Translations under genes and position numbers: made by a program
Part shown: piece after piece, positions 54,920-64,000 of the stretch
How the letters are laid out: every line of letters begins with the position of its first letter
How positions within the stretch are numbered: position 1 is the stretch's first letter
Notes under the pieces: generated by a model
Told to the model about the DNA's origin: nothing
The model's input: the letters and a program-made list of their open reading frames with translations, nothing else
The model's database searches: none
NCBI RefSeq assembly: GCF_001192835.1
Contig: NZ_DF968182.1
Coordinates: 2,947,113-3,011,112 of the forward strand
Origin: Lentimicrobium saccharophilum
GTDB taxonomy: Bacteria > Bacteroidota > Bacteroidia > Bacteroidales > Lentimicrobiaceae
Direction: 5' to 3'
DNA length: 64,000 nucleotides

Positions 54920-56352
54920 CGCATCAGGTCGAGGTAAAGTGAAGTAAAAAAGAGTTCGGCGATCAGCCGGGAGCCTTTGGGAGAGAAGTGGGTGTAATCC
55001 GTCGCGGCAAGTCCCTGATCAACCCAGGCCGGCATGGCATTTTCCCCGCCCATGGCCCTGAACATACTCCAGTAAGCCCATCCGTTCCTGCTGCATGCCT
55101 CCCTGAGTTTAACATCCAGATAGGGCAGGAGGGGATAGGTCACCATATTTCCGTTTACCATGGTACTCATATCACCAGGGCCGATAAAAAGAATCATTGC
55201 ATCCGGAATCTGCCTTTTCACCCAACGGATGTTTCCTGCAAGGTAGCGGGTATAATCATCGATGGCCGCTGAATCGTTCATGTAGGGGACGGTATTTCCT
55301 CCGTACTGGAAGATGAGTATCTGAGGATTCAGTCTTCCGGCCATCGCCTTGAATCCGGCAGGATTCAGCCTGCTGAAAACGGTGCCCGAGGCTCCGCGCA
55401 TGGCAATGTTATCCAGACTGATGCCCTTTGTTCCGTCGAGGGTCAGGCCATAAAAATCGGGGCTTGACCCGCCTTCAAAAACAAACACCAGCTCCTCCGG
55501 AGTGCCGCCCGTGCGGATTTCAAGGCAATGATACGACCCATCGGCGATCAGGGCAGTTTCATTAACAACGGAGTCGCCCGAACGCACTACAACTTTCACA
55601 GGAGAATTCGCATTTCCGTAATGAAGGCCAATTGTATTGAATCTCCTCAGGGCAGGGTAGGAGCTAAAGGAGGGGTTTATACGGATAAAAGTGGAATTAG
55701 CAGTTGCACCAGCATTTGCTGAAGAATCTGAAGTCATGGCTGCCCGCCCTGTAAAACGGGAAAGGGAAGCGTAAAGTCCGTAGTTTTTGTCGCTCACAGG
55801 CTCCTGTGTGGGGTCAAATGCTGCCAGGCGTTCCCAGTTATCGCTCACAGTAACGTGGGCGGCCATTTGTTCGTAAACCTGTTTTACAGGAATGAATCCC
55901 GGCCCGCTGCCACCAAAAATGGCCTGCAACCGCTGCCGGAGGTAGCCAGATATGCGGTCGCCTTCAAGCTGGGAATCGCCATAATGCAGAATCCTGCATG
56001 ATTCGCCTTCAAACAGAACGCGGAGACGAACAGGGAATCCCGGATCTCCGGCGGGATACGCAATCCGCTCAAGCCCGGCGGTATCAATGGATGAAAAATC
56101 AGGAGGAGAAGTACGCAGTTCCCCGTCGGGTTTCCCGGCAAGGGTGATTACGGAATCCACCCTGGTATTTATTGCAGGGGCACCGTTTCCAAGGAAGGTG
56201 TTAAGGGTTGGATATTTGATCAGAATTTTTCCGCCGGTCAACCCGTCTTCGCTGCGCATTCCGGGAAGGACAACCGTACGGCTGAAAAGCGTAGCCAATA
56301 GAAGTCCGCCCATCACCATCAAAATAAACAGCGCTATTTTCCAGGGTTTCAT
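54916..56352 (-). CDS. SGNH-family membrane-anchored protein, second of the pair
   Basis: 478 residues. An N-terminal membrane helix (WKIALFILMVMGGLLLATLF) without obvious cleavage site. SGNH blocks: LHYGDSQLEGDRI (Ser ~138), a GGN block (FQYGGNTVPYM, ~345), and YTHFSPKGSRL (~458). With a stretch of beta-rich sequence in between (~200-330) resembling AlgX/PatB-like carbohydrate-binding regions. First gene of the three-gene operon. Confidence 0.8.
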   Translation of the reverse strand: MKPWKIALFILMVMGGLLLATLFSRTVVLPGMRSEDGLTGGKILIKYPTLNTFLGNGAPAINTRVDSVITLAGKPDGELRTSPPDFSSIDTAGLERIAYPAGDPGFPVRLRVLFEGESCRILHYGDSQLEGDRISGYLRQRLQAIFGGSGPGFIPVKQVYEQMAAHVTVSDNWERLAAFDPTQEPVSDKNYGLYASLSRFTGRAAMTSDSSANAGATANSTFIRINPSFSSYPALRRFNTIGLHYGNANSPVKVVVRSGDSVVNETALIADGSYHCLEIRTGGTPEELVFVFEGGSSPDFYGLTLDGTKGISLDNIAMRGASGTVFSRLNPAGFKAMAGRLNPQILIFQYGGNTVPYMNDSAAIDDYTRYLAGNIRWVKRQIPDAMILFIGPGDMSTMVNGNMVTYPLLPYLDVKLREACSRNGWAYWSMFRAMGGENAMPAWVDQGLAATDYTHFSPKGSRLIAELFFTSLYLDLMR

Positions 56353-56410
56353 TTGTTCCTGTTATGTTAGACAGCTTCGGAAAAACGCACTTCCGTCCGG
56401 GCTTTGTCCC

Positions 56411-56923
56411 TTACATTGCATCCTCCGGCGGGTAAAGTTCAATAAATTCATATCCGTTGCCGCAATGATCCAGGAACCGCAGAAAATCGCTGAACCGGAT
56501 TACCAGGGAAGCGGTATTTTCATTCGGGTGAAAACTGATTTTCGGCAGATTTTTAAGGTTTTCATCCAGAAACAGATACACATGCCGCGACGGATCGTGG
56601 ATGAGCCCAAACGGAGAAACCGAGCCGGGGTTCAGCCCCAGGTAACGTTGCATGCGTTCCCCGGAGGCAAAACTCAGTTTGCCCTGTTTCAGCCGCTTTT
56701 CCAGATCGTGAATGGCCAGTGAGCGGCGGTGATCAAAAATAACCAGGTAGTGCCGGTTTCCTTTGTGATTTCTGAAAAAAATATTCTTGCAGTGGGTGGT
56801 TTCCTCTATGTCCTTCCAGTAATGTACCGCGATTTCAATGGTAGGTGCCGGGGGATGTTCGTGATATTCGAAGGGAATACCCAGTTCAACCAGTTTCTGA
56901 TAAAGCAGCGGATCTCCGTTCAC
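56411..56923 (-). CDS. Prolyl-tRNA editing protein (ProX/YbaK-like)
   Basis: 170 residues. YbaK/aminoacyl-tRNA-editing fold: LGIPFEYHEHPPAPTIE, CKNIFFRNHKGNRHYLVIFD (catalytic Lys region, ~47-66), LGLNPGSVSPFGLIHDPSRHVYLFLDE. Known relatives hydrolyse Ala- or Cys-tRNA-Pro in trans. Follows gltX at 38 nt on the same strand. Confidence 0.88.
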   Translation of the reverse strand: MNGDPLLYQKLVELGIPFEYHEHPPAPTIEIAVHYWKDIEETTHCKNIFFRNHKGNRHYLVIFDHRRSLAIHDLEKRLKQGKLSFASGERMQRYLGLNPGSVSPFGLIHDPSRHVYLFLDENLKNLPKISFHPNENTASLVIRFSDFLRFLDHCGNGYEFIELYPPEDAM

Positions 56924-56961
56924 GGCAACTTAAGTATTTTAAATCAACGGTTATTCCTGTT

Positions 56962-58479
56962 CTACTGAATAACTTCCGGGGCTCTGGAAATCCGTTTCAG
57001 GGTTTCCTCCCTGCCCAGCAGGGCGATGATGGCTGCGACTCCTGGTCCGAAGCTCCCGCCAACCAGCACCAGACGGAGGGTATTCATCACCTGCCCCATT
57101 CCGAGACCGTTATCATGAATAAAGCTTTTGATCGTTGTTTCCAGGCTTTCCGCTGAGAAATCAACGGTTTGTTTCAGAAGGTCTGCTATTTTCCCCAGCA
57201 GGGCAGGGGTTTCGGGTTTCCAGAATTTTTGAACCACTTTATCGTCATAGCTATCCGGTTCCTTAAAGAAGAACCACGACTGTTCATACAGGTCGGGGAT
57301 CAGCACGGCCCTTTCTTTGGTAAGAGCGACGACCTGCTGAATGTATTCCTCCGTGGCGCTGAGTCCTTTTTCTTTGAGTAAATCTCCGAGCAGAACTGCA
57401 ACACTGGCAATGTCAAGCATTGAAAGGTAATGATGGTTAAACCATTTTGCCTTTTCGGGGTCAAATTTGGATCCCGATTTTCCGACCCTTTCGATGGAAA
57501 AAAGTTCCACCAGCTCATCCATGCTGAACACTTCCTGCTCGGTTCCGGGATTCCATCCCAGCAGGGCAAGCATATTGATAAAGGCCTGCGGCAGGTAGCC
57601 CGATTCACGGTATCCTGACGAAACTTCTCCGCTTACGGGGTCGGTCCACCGCAACGGGAATACCGGGAAGCCGAGGCGATCGCCATCGCGTTTGCTCAGC
57701 TTACCGTTGCCATCGGGTTTGAGCAGAAGCGGAAGGTGCGCAAACTGCGGGGGTTCCCATCCAAGATACTTATATAAAAGCACATGCAGGGGAGCCGATG
57801 GCAGCCATTCTTCACCCCTGATTACATGGGAAATTTCCATCAGGTGATCATCAACGATATTGGCCAGGTGATAAGTGGGCATACCGTCCGATTTGAACAG
57901 CACCTTATCATCGAGGCGGGATGAATGCACGCTCACTTCGCCGCGGATTAGGTCATTCACAAGAATTTCTTCATTCTCCGGAATCAGAATCCGGATTACG
58001 TAAGGCTCGCCCGAAACTATGCGCGAGGTGCATTCTGCTTCACCCAGGGTAAGTGAGTTGGTCATTTCGAGGCGGGTAAACGCATCGTATTGCGGGGTAG
58101 CCACCCCCCGGGCTTTCAGCCTTTCGCGCATCTCCTCAAGGGCTTCGGGCGTATCGAAAGCGTAGTAGGCGTGACCTTCCTTTACCAGCTGATCGGCATA
58201 CTGACGATATAATTCTTTGCGTTCGCTCTGGCGATAGGGCGCATGAGGGCCGTCGATTCCCACCCCTTCATCATAGGTAATCCCACACCATTTCAGGGAT
58301 TCAATAATATAATCTTCCGCACCCGGAACATAGCGGGTCTGATCGGTATCCTCTATGCGTAGCAGGAACTTTCCATTATATTTCCTGGCAAACAGATAGT
58401 TATACAACGCTGTGCGCACGCCGCCGATGTGCAAAGGACCGGTCGGGCTGGGTGCAAACCTTACTCTTACTTCTTTCAT
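56962..58479 (-). CDS. gltX: Glutamyl-tRNA synthetase
   Basis: 505 residues from the ATG at 58479; the frame extends to 58557 but the -7 element at 58499-58506 (TATCTTTG on this strand) lies between. Class I: FAPSPTGPLHIGGVRTALYNYLF (HIGH-type, ~8-30), GNGKLSKRDGDR (KMSKS-type, ~253), helical anticodon-binding domain at the C-terminus. Charges tRNA-Glu. Confidence 0.97.
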   Translation of the reverse strand: MKEVRVRFAPSPTGPLHIGGVRTALYNYLFARKYNGKFLLRIEDTDQTRYVPGAEDYIIESLKWCGITYDEGVGIDGPHAPYRQSERKELYRQYADQLVKEGHAYYAFDTPEALEEMRERLKARGVATPQYDAFTRLEMTNSLTLGEAECTSRIVSGEPYVIRILIPENEEILVNDLIRGEVSVHSSRLDDKVLFKSDGMPTYHLANIVDDHLMEISHVIRGEEWLPSAPLHVLLYKYLGWEPPQFAHLPLLLKPDGNGKLSKRDGDRLGFPVFPLRWTDPVSGEVSSGYRESGYLPQAFINMLALLGWNPGTEQEVFSMDELVELFSIERVGKSGSKFDPEKAKWFNHHYLSMLDIASVAVLLGDLLKEKGLSATEEYIQQVVALTKERAVLIPDLYEQSWFFFKEPDSYDDKVVQKFWKPETPALLGKIADLLKQTVDFSAESLETTIKSFIHDNGLGMGQVMNTLRLVLVGGSFGPGVAAIIALLGREETLKRISRAPEVIQ

Positions 58480-58498
58480 TCCATGCTTTTTTGTCCGG

Positions 58499-58506
58499 CA
58501 AAGATA
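58499..58506 (-). promoter_or_regulatory. -7 element of gltX
   Basis: On the minus strand TATCTTTG followed by CCGGAC, 19 bp before the gltX ATG. Rules out the longer start. Confidence 0.65.
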
Positions 58507-58683
58507 TGCATTCGGTACTTTCGGTTTTACAACGAGGCTCAGGTTAATACTATTCATAAACTACAGAAGGATTGTTTAGAAAATATTAACATACTGAAGG
58601 CCATTTTTAATGTAACTTTGTATTTCCCTAAGCGTTTAACCAGTATTATCAAAAAGATATCCTGAAATTCAGGCATAAATTCA

Positions 58684-60825
58684 ATGGCAAAATCCAGGGT
58701 TCCGAAATACCGTATCGGCAGGGTCTTTTTATTCCCCATACTGCTGTACTTCATGCTGGTATTCCCGATGCTGGTATTTATGCTGCTTAAAAGCTTTCCG
58801 CAACTCACCGAAAAGGGTGTATTCAGAAATATGCAGGAAACTGATTCGCTGAATGTTTCACAGTTGACTGCAGATACTCTTGCCCTGGAGGCAGAAGCAT
58901 TTTCAGCACAGAAAAAAATCTATGACCGGGATATCCCCCCAGATGACAATATTTCCGCTGAGGCTGTCAGTCCGAACAGTGAAAAGATGTCAGGCGGAAT
59001 TAACATTCAGGTGGGTAATTCCCCCGGAAACAATACCTCATCAGCATTTTCAGATACCTTTTCCTCCCTGTTCAGAATTGTCATCCTGTTCAGCACCATT
59101 GCCGGCTTTGCCATCAACATTCCTTTCCGGCGTTACTTTAACCGGAAGCGCAAGGGCCGGAGAATCTCCCCGAAACTTTACCGCCACTGCCGGCGGTTTT
59201 TACTCTATACGCCACTCATCAATTCAGGAATCGTTTTGCTTGCATTCAGCATTGTTCACGGTCTAATGATTTACCAGCTGCAAACCCCCGAAATGCTAAA
59301 TGATCCGATCAGCCGGAGAATGTTTTCGAACTACCTGTTTATTTCATTGGTGGCCTCGTTGCTTACGGTGCTTTTTATCTATTTCTGGCAGAAACACCGT
59401 GTTCATATAAAATATATTGAGCATATATACACCCGCGAAGAGCTTCAGAAAAGAATTTTCGGGAAAAATCCCGGAAAAATCCGTAACAGGCTCTACATCG
59501 CCAGTGCAATGACCACGCTGCTGCCGCTGGCAATTGTTCTCCTTTATCTTATCCTGAGCCTGACACCCATCAGGGAGATGGGAGAAGTCAGCGCTTCGGA
59601 AATGCGCATAATGCTTGGCAGGCTGGTTGATTTTATGGGCCCTGATTTTGAACTGCAGAATAATGAGGACTTTAAAGGGTTCTATTATATCAGCGCCTTA
59701 GACAATGCCCTTATGTTTATCGGAATCTTCAGCGGCATCCTGGTTTCATTTATCTATATTCTCTTTTTCGTTAACTGGTCAACCGCCGATATTGTGCGAC
59801 CGGTGAATGAACTGGTAAACAGTATGCAAAAAACGGGGGAGGGGATGCTCGATAATTTTACCATTGTACGTACCAATGATGAGATCGGAGTGATGTCGGA
59901 GGGCTACAATCAGATGACTTCACGGCTGCGGGAGTACATTTTCAGGATATCAAGGATGAATGAGGCCTACTCACGGTTTGTTCCAAATCAGTTCCTTGAA
60001 TTTCTGGGTAAGCAGGATTTTGTGGATATTCAGCTGGGCGATCAGGTTCAGAAGGAAATGTCGGTGCTGTTTTCCGATATCCGGGGCTTTACGGAGATAT
60101 CGGAAGAAATGTCGCCTAAGGAAAATTTTGATTTTATCAATCATTACCTGGGTTACATGGAACCAGTTATCCGGCAGAACAACGGATTTATTGACAAATT
60201 CATCGGTGATTCGATTATGGCGTTGTTCCACGACAAGGTTGATGATGCCATAGATGCGGCCATCGAGATGCGGCAGACACTGGCCCGTTTCAACCTCGAC
60301 CGCATTGATCAGGGCAAACCAACCATTGATTCGGGCATTGGCATTCACACGGGCAACCTTATGCTGGGCGTGGTCGGCGGAGAGGGGAGAATGGACGGAA
60401 CCGTGATTTCGGATGCCGTTAACCTGGCTTCCCGGCTTGAAGGTCTGACCAAAATATATCATACCTCGATCATTATCAGTGAGGATACCCTGATCAAACT
60501 CGAAAATCCCGGTAAATACAACTTCCGCTTTCTTGATGTCGCCAGGGTGAAAGGCAAAAAAGAAGCTGTTTATGTATTTGAAGTACTGGATGGTGATCCC
60601 GAAGAGGTAAAAACACTGAAAATAGAGACCAAATCACTATTTGGCAAGGGCATTGACCTCTATAAAAACAAGAAGTTTGAAGAGGCACTCAAAGTATTCA
60701 GCGAAATCGTTAAAATCAACCAACAGGATTCGGTGGCTGCTTTTTATGTAAACCGTTGCCGTACCAATATTCAGAAAGGTATTTCCGACGACTGGAGCGG
60801 GATAGAGGTTTACGATGCAAAATAA
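58684..60825 (+). CDS. Membrane-bound class III adenylate/guanylate cyclase with HAMP
   Basis: 713 residues. Six or so membrane helices (~17-39, 119-145, 173-198, 213-237, 275-300, 338-362), then a HAMP linker (~363-418; IVRPVNELVNSMQ, TNDEIGVMSEGYNQM), and a cyclase domain (~445-630): metal Asp in VLFSDIRGFTEIS and in FIGDSIMALF, transition-state Asn/Arg in AVNLASRLEGLTK. Lys before FIGDS points to ATP rather than GTP as substrate. Residues ~640-700 form helix pairs resembling a TPR (LFGKGIDLYKNKKFEEALKVFSEI). No cyclic-nucleotide effector is encoded nearby. Confidence 0.92.
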   Translation: MAKSRVPKYRIGRVFLFPILLYFMLVFPMLVFMLLKSFPQLTEKGVFRNMQETDSLNVSQLTADTLALEAEAFSAQKKIYDRDIPPDDNISAEAVSPNSEKMSGGINIQVGNSPGNNTSSAFSDTFSSLFRIVILFSTIAGFAINIPFRRYFNRKRKGRRISPKLYRHCRRFLLYTPLINSGIVLLAFSIVHGLMIYQLQTPEMLNDPISRRMFSNYLFISLVASLLTVLFIYFWQKHRVHIKYIEHIYTREELQKRIFGKNPGKIRNRLYIASAMTTLLPLAIVLLYLILSLTPIREMGEVSASEMRIMLGRLVDFMGPDFELQNNEDFKGFYYISALDNALMFIGIFSGILVSFIYILFFVNWSTADIVRPVNELVNSMQKTGEGMLDNFTIVRTNDEIGVMSEGYNQMTSRLREYIFRISRMNEAYSRFVPNQFLEFLGKQDFVDIQLGDQVQKEMSVLFSDIRGFTEISEEMSPKENFDFINHYLGYMEPVIRQNNGFIDKFIGDSIMALFHDKVDDAIDAAIEMRQTLARFNLDRIDQGKPTIDSGIGIHTGNLMLGVVGGEGRMDGTVISDAVNLASRLEGLTKIYHTSIIISEDTLIKLENPGKYNFRFLDVARVKGKKEAVYVFEVLDGDPEEVKTLKIETKSLFGKGIDLYKNKKFEEALKVFSEIVKINQQDSVAAFYVNRCRTNIQKGISDDWSGIEVYDAK

Positions 60826-60969
60826 ATCCGGGCATCCCGGTTGCTGATGACCAACGGATAAGATTGATTTTCAACAGATCGAATCATTACTTTTGTAACG
60901 GAGAAAAACATCCCGTTCCGGTCAGCGTTATACATATACACCCAGCTAACCGGAATCTGCCAGAAAAAC

Positions 60970-63900
60970 ATGAACGATCACTACAACATACTCATCGATA
61001 AACTGGATGCTTTCATCAGAAAGTATTACAAAAATCAGTTAATCAGAGGATTGCTCTACAGCGTCGCGTTGCTGGGGTCCTTTTTCCTGATCATTGCCCT
61101 TCTCGAATCGTTTGCCTGGTTTTCACCCCCGGTAAGAACCGTGCTGTTTTACAGCTATCTGGCTGGGGCGGCATTTATTCTGGGCAGGTATGTTGCGGTT
61201 CCGTTGCTGAAACTCAACAAGGCAGGCAAACGCATCTCTCACGAACTTGCTGCCGAAATCATCGGGAAACACTTTTCAGAAGTGAAAGACAGCCTGCTGA
61301 ATACCCTTCAGTTGCATAAACAGGCCCGGTCCAGCCCTGCTCCCGATGAACTTATCCTGGCCGGGATAAACCAGAAGGCTGCACAACTCAGGCCGGTGCC
61401 CTTTCTCTCGGCCATCGACCTGAGCAAAAACAAAAAGTATCTGCCTTATGCCCTGCCACCGGTAATTATTCTGCTGGCGATACTAATGCTTGCCCCATCC
61501 AGCATCACTGAGCCGGGTAAACGTCTGATCAGGCACAGTGAAACCTTTGCAAAACCGCTTCCTTTCACTTTTCATATTGAAAATGAAACCTTAACCGCTA
61601 TTCAACAGGAAGATTTTGTACTCAGGGTTTCGGTGAAAGGGGAGGAGATTCCCGATCAGGTTTATCTGGTATCTGAAGGAAGCGAATTCAGGATGCAGCA
61701 GGAGTCAAAGCTGGAGTACTCATTCACCTTTAAGAAAATTCAGAAAAGCCAGTACTTCCGGCTCCTTGCCGGAGGTTATCAATCATCAGAATATGAACTG
61801 CTTGTTCTTCCAAGGCCAACCATTCTGAACTTTGAACTGGAGCTGGACTATCCGCTTTATACCGGTATTAAACCCGAATCTGTCTCCAATTCGGGGGATA
61901 TTGTCATTCCTCAGGGAACCAGTGTAACATGGAAGTTTTATACAAGGGATACCCGGCTTATCAATTTCCGGCTCGGTAAACAAACCAGGGCACTCCAAAC
62001 GGATAAGAACAATGTTTTTGTTACTTCAGCCAGATTACTGACAGCTGTTGATTATGGTGTAAGCGTTGAAAATGAATTTATGACAGGATCAGACTCTATG
62101 TCATTCTTTATCAATGTTATACCTGATGTTTTTCCTGTAATCAATGTTGAAGAATTCAGAGACACCATTTACGATAACAGATTGTATTTCAGGGGATTGA
62201 TTAAGGATGACTATGGATTCAGCAGACTTGAATTCCGGCTTTCCAGAAAAACCGGTGAAGGCACAAATTCAGCGGAAACTTCGGTAACGGTACCGATTGA
62301 CAAGCAGAATGTGCAGCAGGCGTTCTATCATTATTTTGACCTTTCTAATGCCGGACTGGTTCCCGGCGATGAGGCGGAATACTATTTTCAGGTTTGGGAT
62401 AATGACGGGGTAAACGGAAGTAAGTCTTCCAGATCCCATAAGATGAATTTCCGGATTCCTTCTTTACAGGAAATAGAGGAAATGGTAAAAAAGAATCAGG
62501 AGAATGTTAAAAGCGAACTTGAGAAGAGCCTGGATGAGGCAAGATCCATTCAGAAGGAAATTGAAAATCTCAATAAGAACCTTTTTGATAAAAAAAGCCT
62601 GAATTATCAGGAAAAAAAGCAGATTCAGGACCTGCTCGACCGTCAGAAAAACCTTCAGAAGCAGGTCGAACAGATGAAAGAGCAGCACGAAAAATCGAAT
62701 CAGAAAGAGTCGCAGTACAAGGATGTGAATGAAAACATTCTTGAGAAACAGCAGCAACTGGAGAAACTCTTTGAAGAGATTATGACAGATGAGATGAAGA
62801 AGCTGTTTGAGGAGCTTCAGCAAATGATGGATAACCTGGATAAAAACAAGCTGAATGAGGTAATGGATAAGTTAAAGTTCAGTGCGGAAGATCTTGAGAA
62901 GAATCTTGACAGGAATCTTGAGTTATTCAAACAGCTTGAGTTTGATAAGAAACTGACAGAAACCATTGACAAATTAAAGGCGTTGGCCGATGAACAGAAA
63001 AAACTGTCGGAAGAGACCGGTGCTGCAGATAAAAAGGATTCAGACCAACTGGGTGAAGAACAAAAGAAGATCAGCGAAAAATTTGATAAAATCAGGGAGG
63101 ATCTGAAAGATCTGCAGGAGAAGAATAAATCGCTTGAAGAACCGAATAACTTTTCAAATCCGGAAGATAAACAACAGGAAATTGAGAAGGATCTTGATCA
63201 GTCGGAAGAGAGCCTCGGGAAAAAGCAGATGAAGCAGGCTTCGGGAAAGCAGAAAGAGGCATCCGATAAAATGGAGCAGATGAGTGAAATGCTTTCTGAT
63301 ATGCAACAGGAGATGGAAGAGGAAGCCTTGGGAGAAGATATCGAAGCGTTGCGCATCATACTTGAAAATCTGGTCAGAACTTCCTTCGATCAGGAATCGG
63401 TGATGGATGAGTTGTCGAAATTAAAACGGAATGATCCGAAATATTCCGGTATTATTGAGAAGCAAAAATCCATCAAGGACAACCTGCTTATGATTGAGGA
63501 TTCCCTTTATGCCCTCAGCAAGCGCCAGTCCATGATAGAATCATTTGTAAACAGGGAGATTTCAGCAATCAACGACAACATAAACCAGGCCATGGAGGCC
63601 CTGCACAACCGGGTTGTTTCAACGGTGCTTAACAAACAGCAGTATGCCATGACCTCGGTGAACAATCTTGCGCTGATGCTTGCAGAATCACTTAAGCAGA
63701 TGCAGCAGAATATGGCCATGAAATCGTCGGGCAAATCAGGAAAGAGCTGCCCTATGCCGGGTCAGGGAAAACCTTCCATGAAATCGATGCGTCAGATGCA
63801 GGAAAAATTAAACCAGCAGATGGAGGCCATGAAAAAAAGCATGCAGGAGGGCAAAGGACAACAAGGAAAAACTGGTCGTAATGGTATGAGCGAACAGCTG

Positions 63901-64000
63901 GCCAGGATGGCCGCGGAGCAGGAATCATTGCGAAAGCAACTTCAGGAGTATCGCGACCAGATGCAAAAGGAGGGGAGGCTCAGTGATAAAGGCCTGAATA
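60970..64000 (+). CDS. DUF4175 family protein, 3' end cut by window edge
   Basis: ATG at 60970; open for 1010 codons to the right edge, so the C-terminus is missing. Two membrane helices (~27-50 and 55-76), a third near 160-180, beta-rich extracytoplasmic domains (~190-500), then a long, highly charged coiled-coil region (~498-end) dense in Gln, Glu, Lys and Met (SLQEIEEMVKKNQEN, MKQASGKQKEASDKMEQM). Matches the DUF4175 family of Bacteroidota; function unknown. Follows the cyclase by 144 bp. Confidence 0.85.
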   Translation, partial: MNDHYNILIDKLDAFIRKYYKNQLIRGLLYSVALLGSFFLIIALLESFAWFSPPVRTVLFYSYLAGAAFILGRYVAVPLLKLNKAGKRISHELAAEIIGKHFSEVKDSLLNTLQLHKQARSSPAPDELILAGINQKAAQLRPVPFLSAIDLSKNKKYLPYALPPVIILLAILMLAPSSITEPGKRLIRHSETFAKPLPFTFHIENETLTAIQQEDFVLRVSVKGEEIPDQVYLVSEGSEFRMQQESKLEYSFTFKKIQKSQYFRLLAGGYQSSEYELLVLPRPTILNFELELDYPLYTGIKPESVSNSGDIVIPQGTSVTWKFYTRDTRLINFRLGKQTRALQTDKNNVFVTSARLLTAVDYGVSVENEFMTGSDSMSFFINVIPDVFPVINVEEFRDTIYDNRLYFRGLIKDDYGFSRLEFRLSRKTGEGTNSAETSVTVPIDKQNVQQAFYHYFDLSNAGLVPGDEAEYYFQVWDNDGVNGSKSSRSHKMNFRIPSLQEIEEMVKKNQENVKSELEKSLDEARSIQKEIENLNKNLFDKKSLNYQEKKQIQDLLDRQKNLQKQVEQMKEQHEKSNQKESQYKDVNENILEKQQQLEKLFEEIMTDEMKKLFEELQQMMDNLDKNKLNEVMDKLKFSAEDLEKNLDRNLELFKQLEFDKKLTETIDKLKALADEQKKLSEETGAADKKDSDQLGEEQKKISEKFDKIREDLKDLQEKNKSLEEPNNFSNPEDKQQEIEKDLDQSEESLGKKQMKQASGKQKEASDKMEQMSEMLSDMQQEMEEEALGEDIEALRIILENLVRTSFDQESVMDELSKLKRNDPKYSGIIEKQKSIKDNLLMIEDSLYALSKRQSMIESFVNREISAINDNINQAMEALHNRVVSTVLNKQQYAMTSVNNLALMLAESLKQMQQNMAMKSSGKSGKSCPMPGQGKPSMKSMRQMQEKLNQQMEAMKKSMQEGKGQQGKTGRNGMSEQLARMAAEQESLRKQLQEYRDQMQKEGRLSDKGLN

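Overview
The window reads as a chromosome segment of a Bacteroidota bacterium, most likely Bacteroidales or a related order. It has a SusC/SusD polysaccharide utilization locus (PUL) with a hybrid two-component regulator, a type IX secretion C-terminal sorting domain, promoters with the Bacteroidota -7 motif TAnnTTTG, and clade-typical families (DUF3098, DUF3108, DUF4175, CWC, exported peptide deformylase-like). Base composition is close to balanced. No transposase, phage gene or CRISPR array was found.

Positions 1-19440 (all minus strand) hold the PUL. In transcription order: a hybrid sensor kinase/AraC regulator (15409-19440), a 1.36-kb repeat-rich gap, GH130 mannoside phosphorylase/hydrolase, an MFS sugar transporter, a lipoprotein of unrecognised family, SusC, SusD, a LamG surface lipoprotein, an intrinsic terminator, a large type IX-secreted protein whose N-terminal half is a paralog of the unrecognised lipoprotein, and a secreted protein that runs off the left edge. 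The GH130 enzyme suggests a beta-mannoside-containing glycan. The paralogous pair is a candidate uncharacterised carbohydrate-active family.

Positions 19.7-29 kb hold housekeeping genes: an HMG-CoA-lyase-like enzyme lacking the catalytic cysteine, ssb, a 25-bp tandem repeat, mutY, HU, a 29-residue bS22/mS38-like ribosomal protein, RNase G, trpS, and the operon ftsX-DUF3098-uppP-truB. Positions 29-43 kb hold leuS, a DUF3108 protein, a 2026-residue alpha-2-macroglobulin-like protein, two unrecognised exported proteins, aspS, a small membrane protein and an exported peptide deformylase-like protein.

Positions 44-51 kb hold mgtE behind a striking leader (13-codon upstream ORF, a hairpin, and an anti-Shine-Dalgarno segment that can pair either way), yhhQ, folB plus a CWC protein, tRNA-Cys, a GNAT protein, mntP, a block of inverted/tandem repeats, glnS and tRNA-Gln(CTG). 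Positions 50.8-64 kb hold a DUF2891 protein, an MBOAT plus two SGNH proteins (polysaccharide O-acetylation), a prolyl-tRNA editing protein with gltX, a membrane class III nucleotide cyclase, and the start of a DUF4175 protein cut by the right edge.

The observations most worth follow-up are the mgtE leader, the paralogous PUL proteins, the helically phased GTCCG repeats upstream of the GH130 gene, and the HMG-CoA-lyase-like protein with a substituted active-site cysteine.
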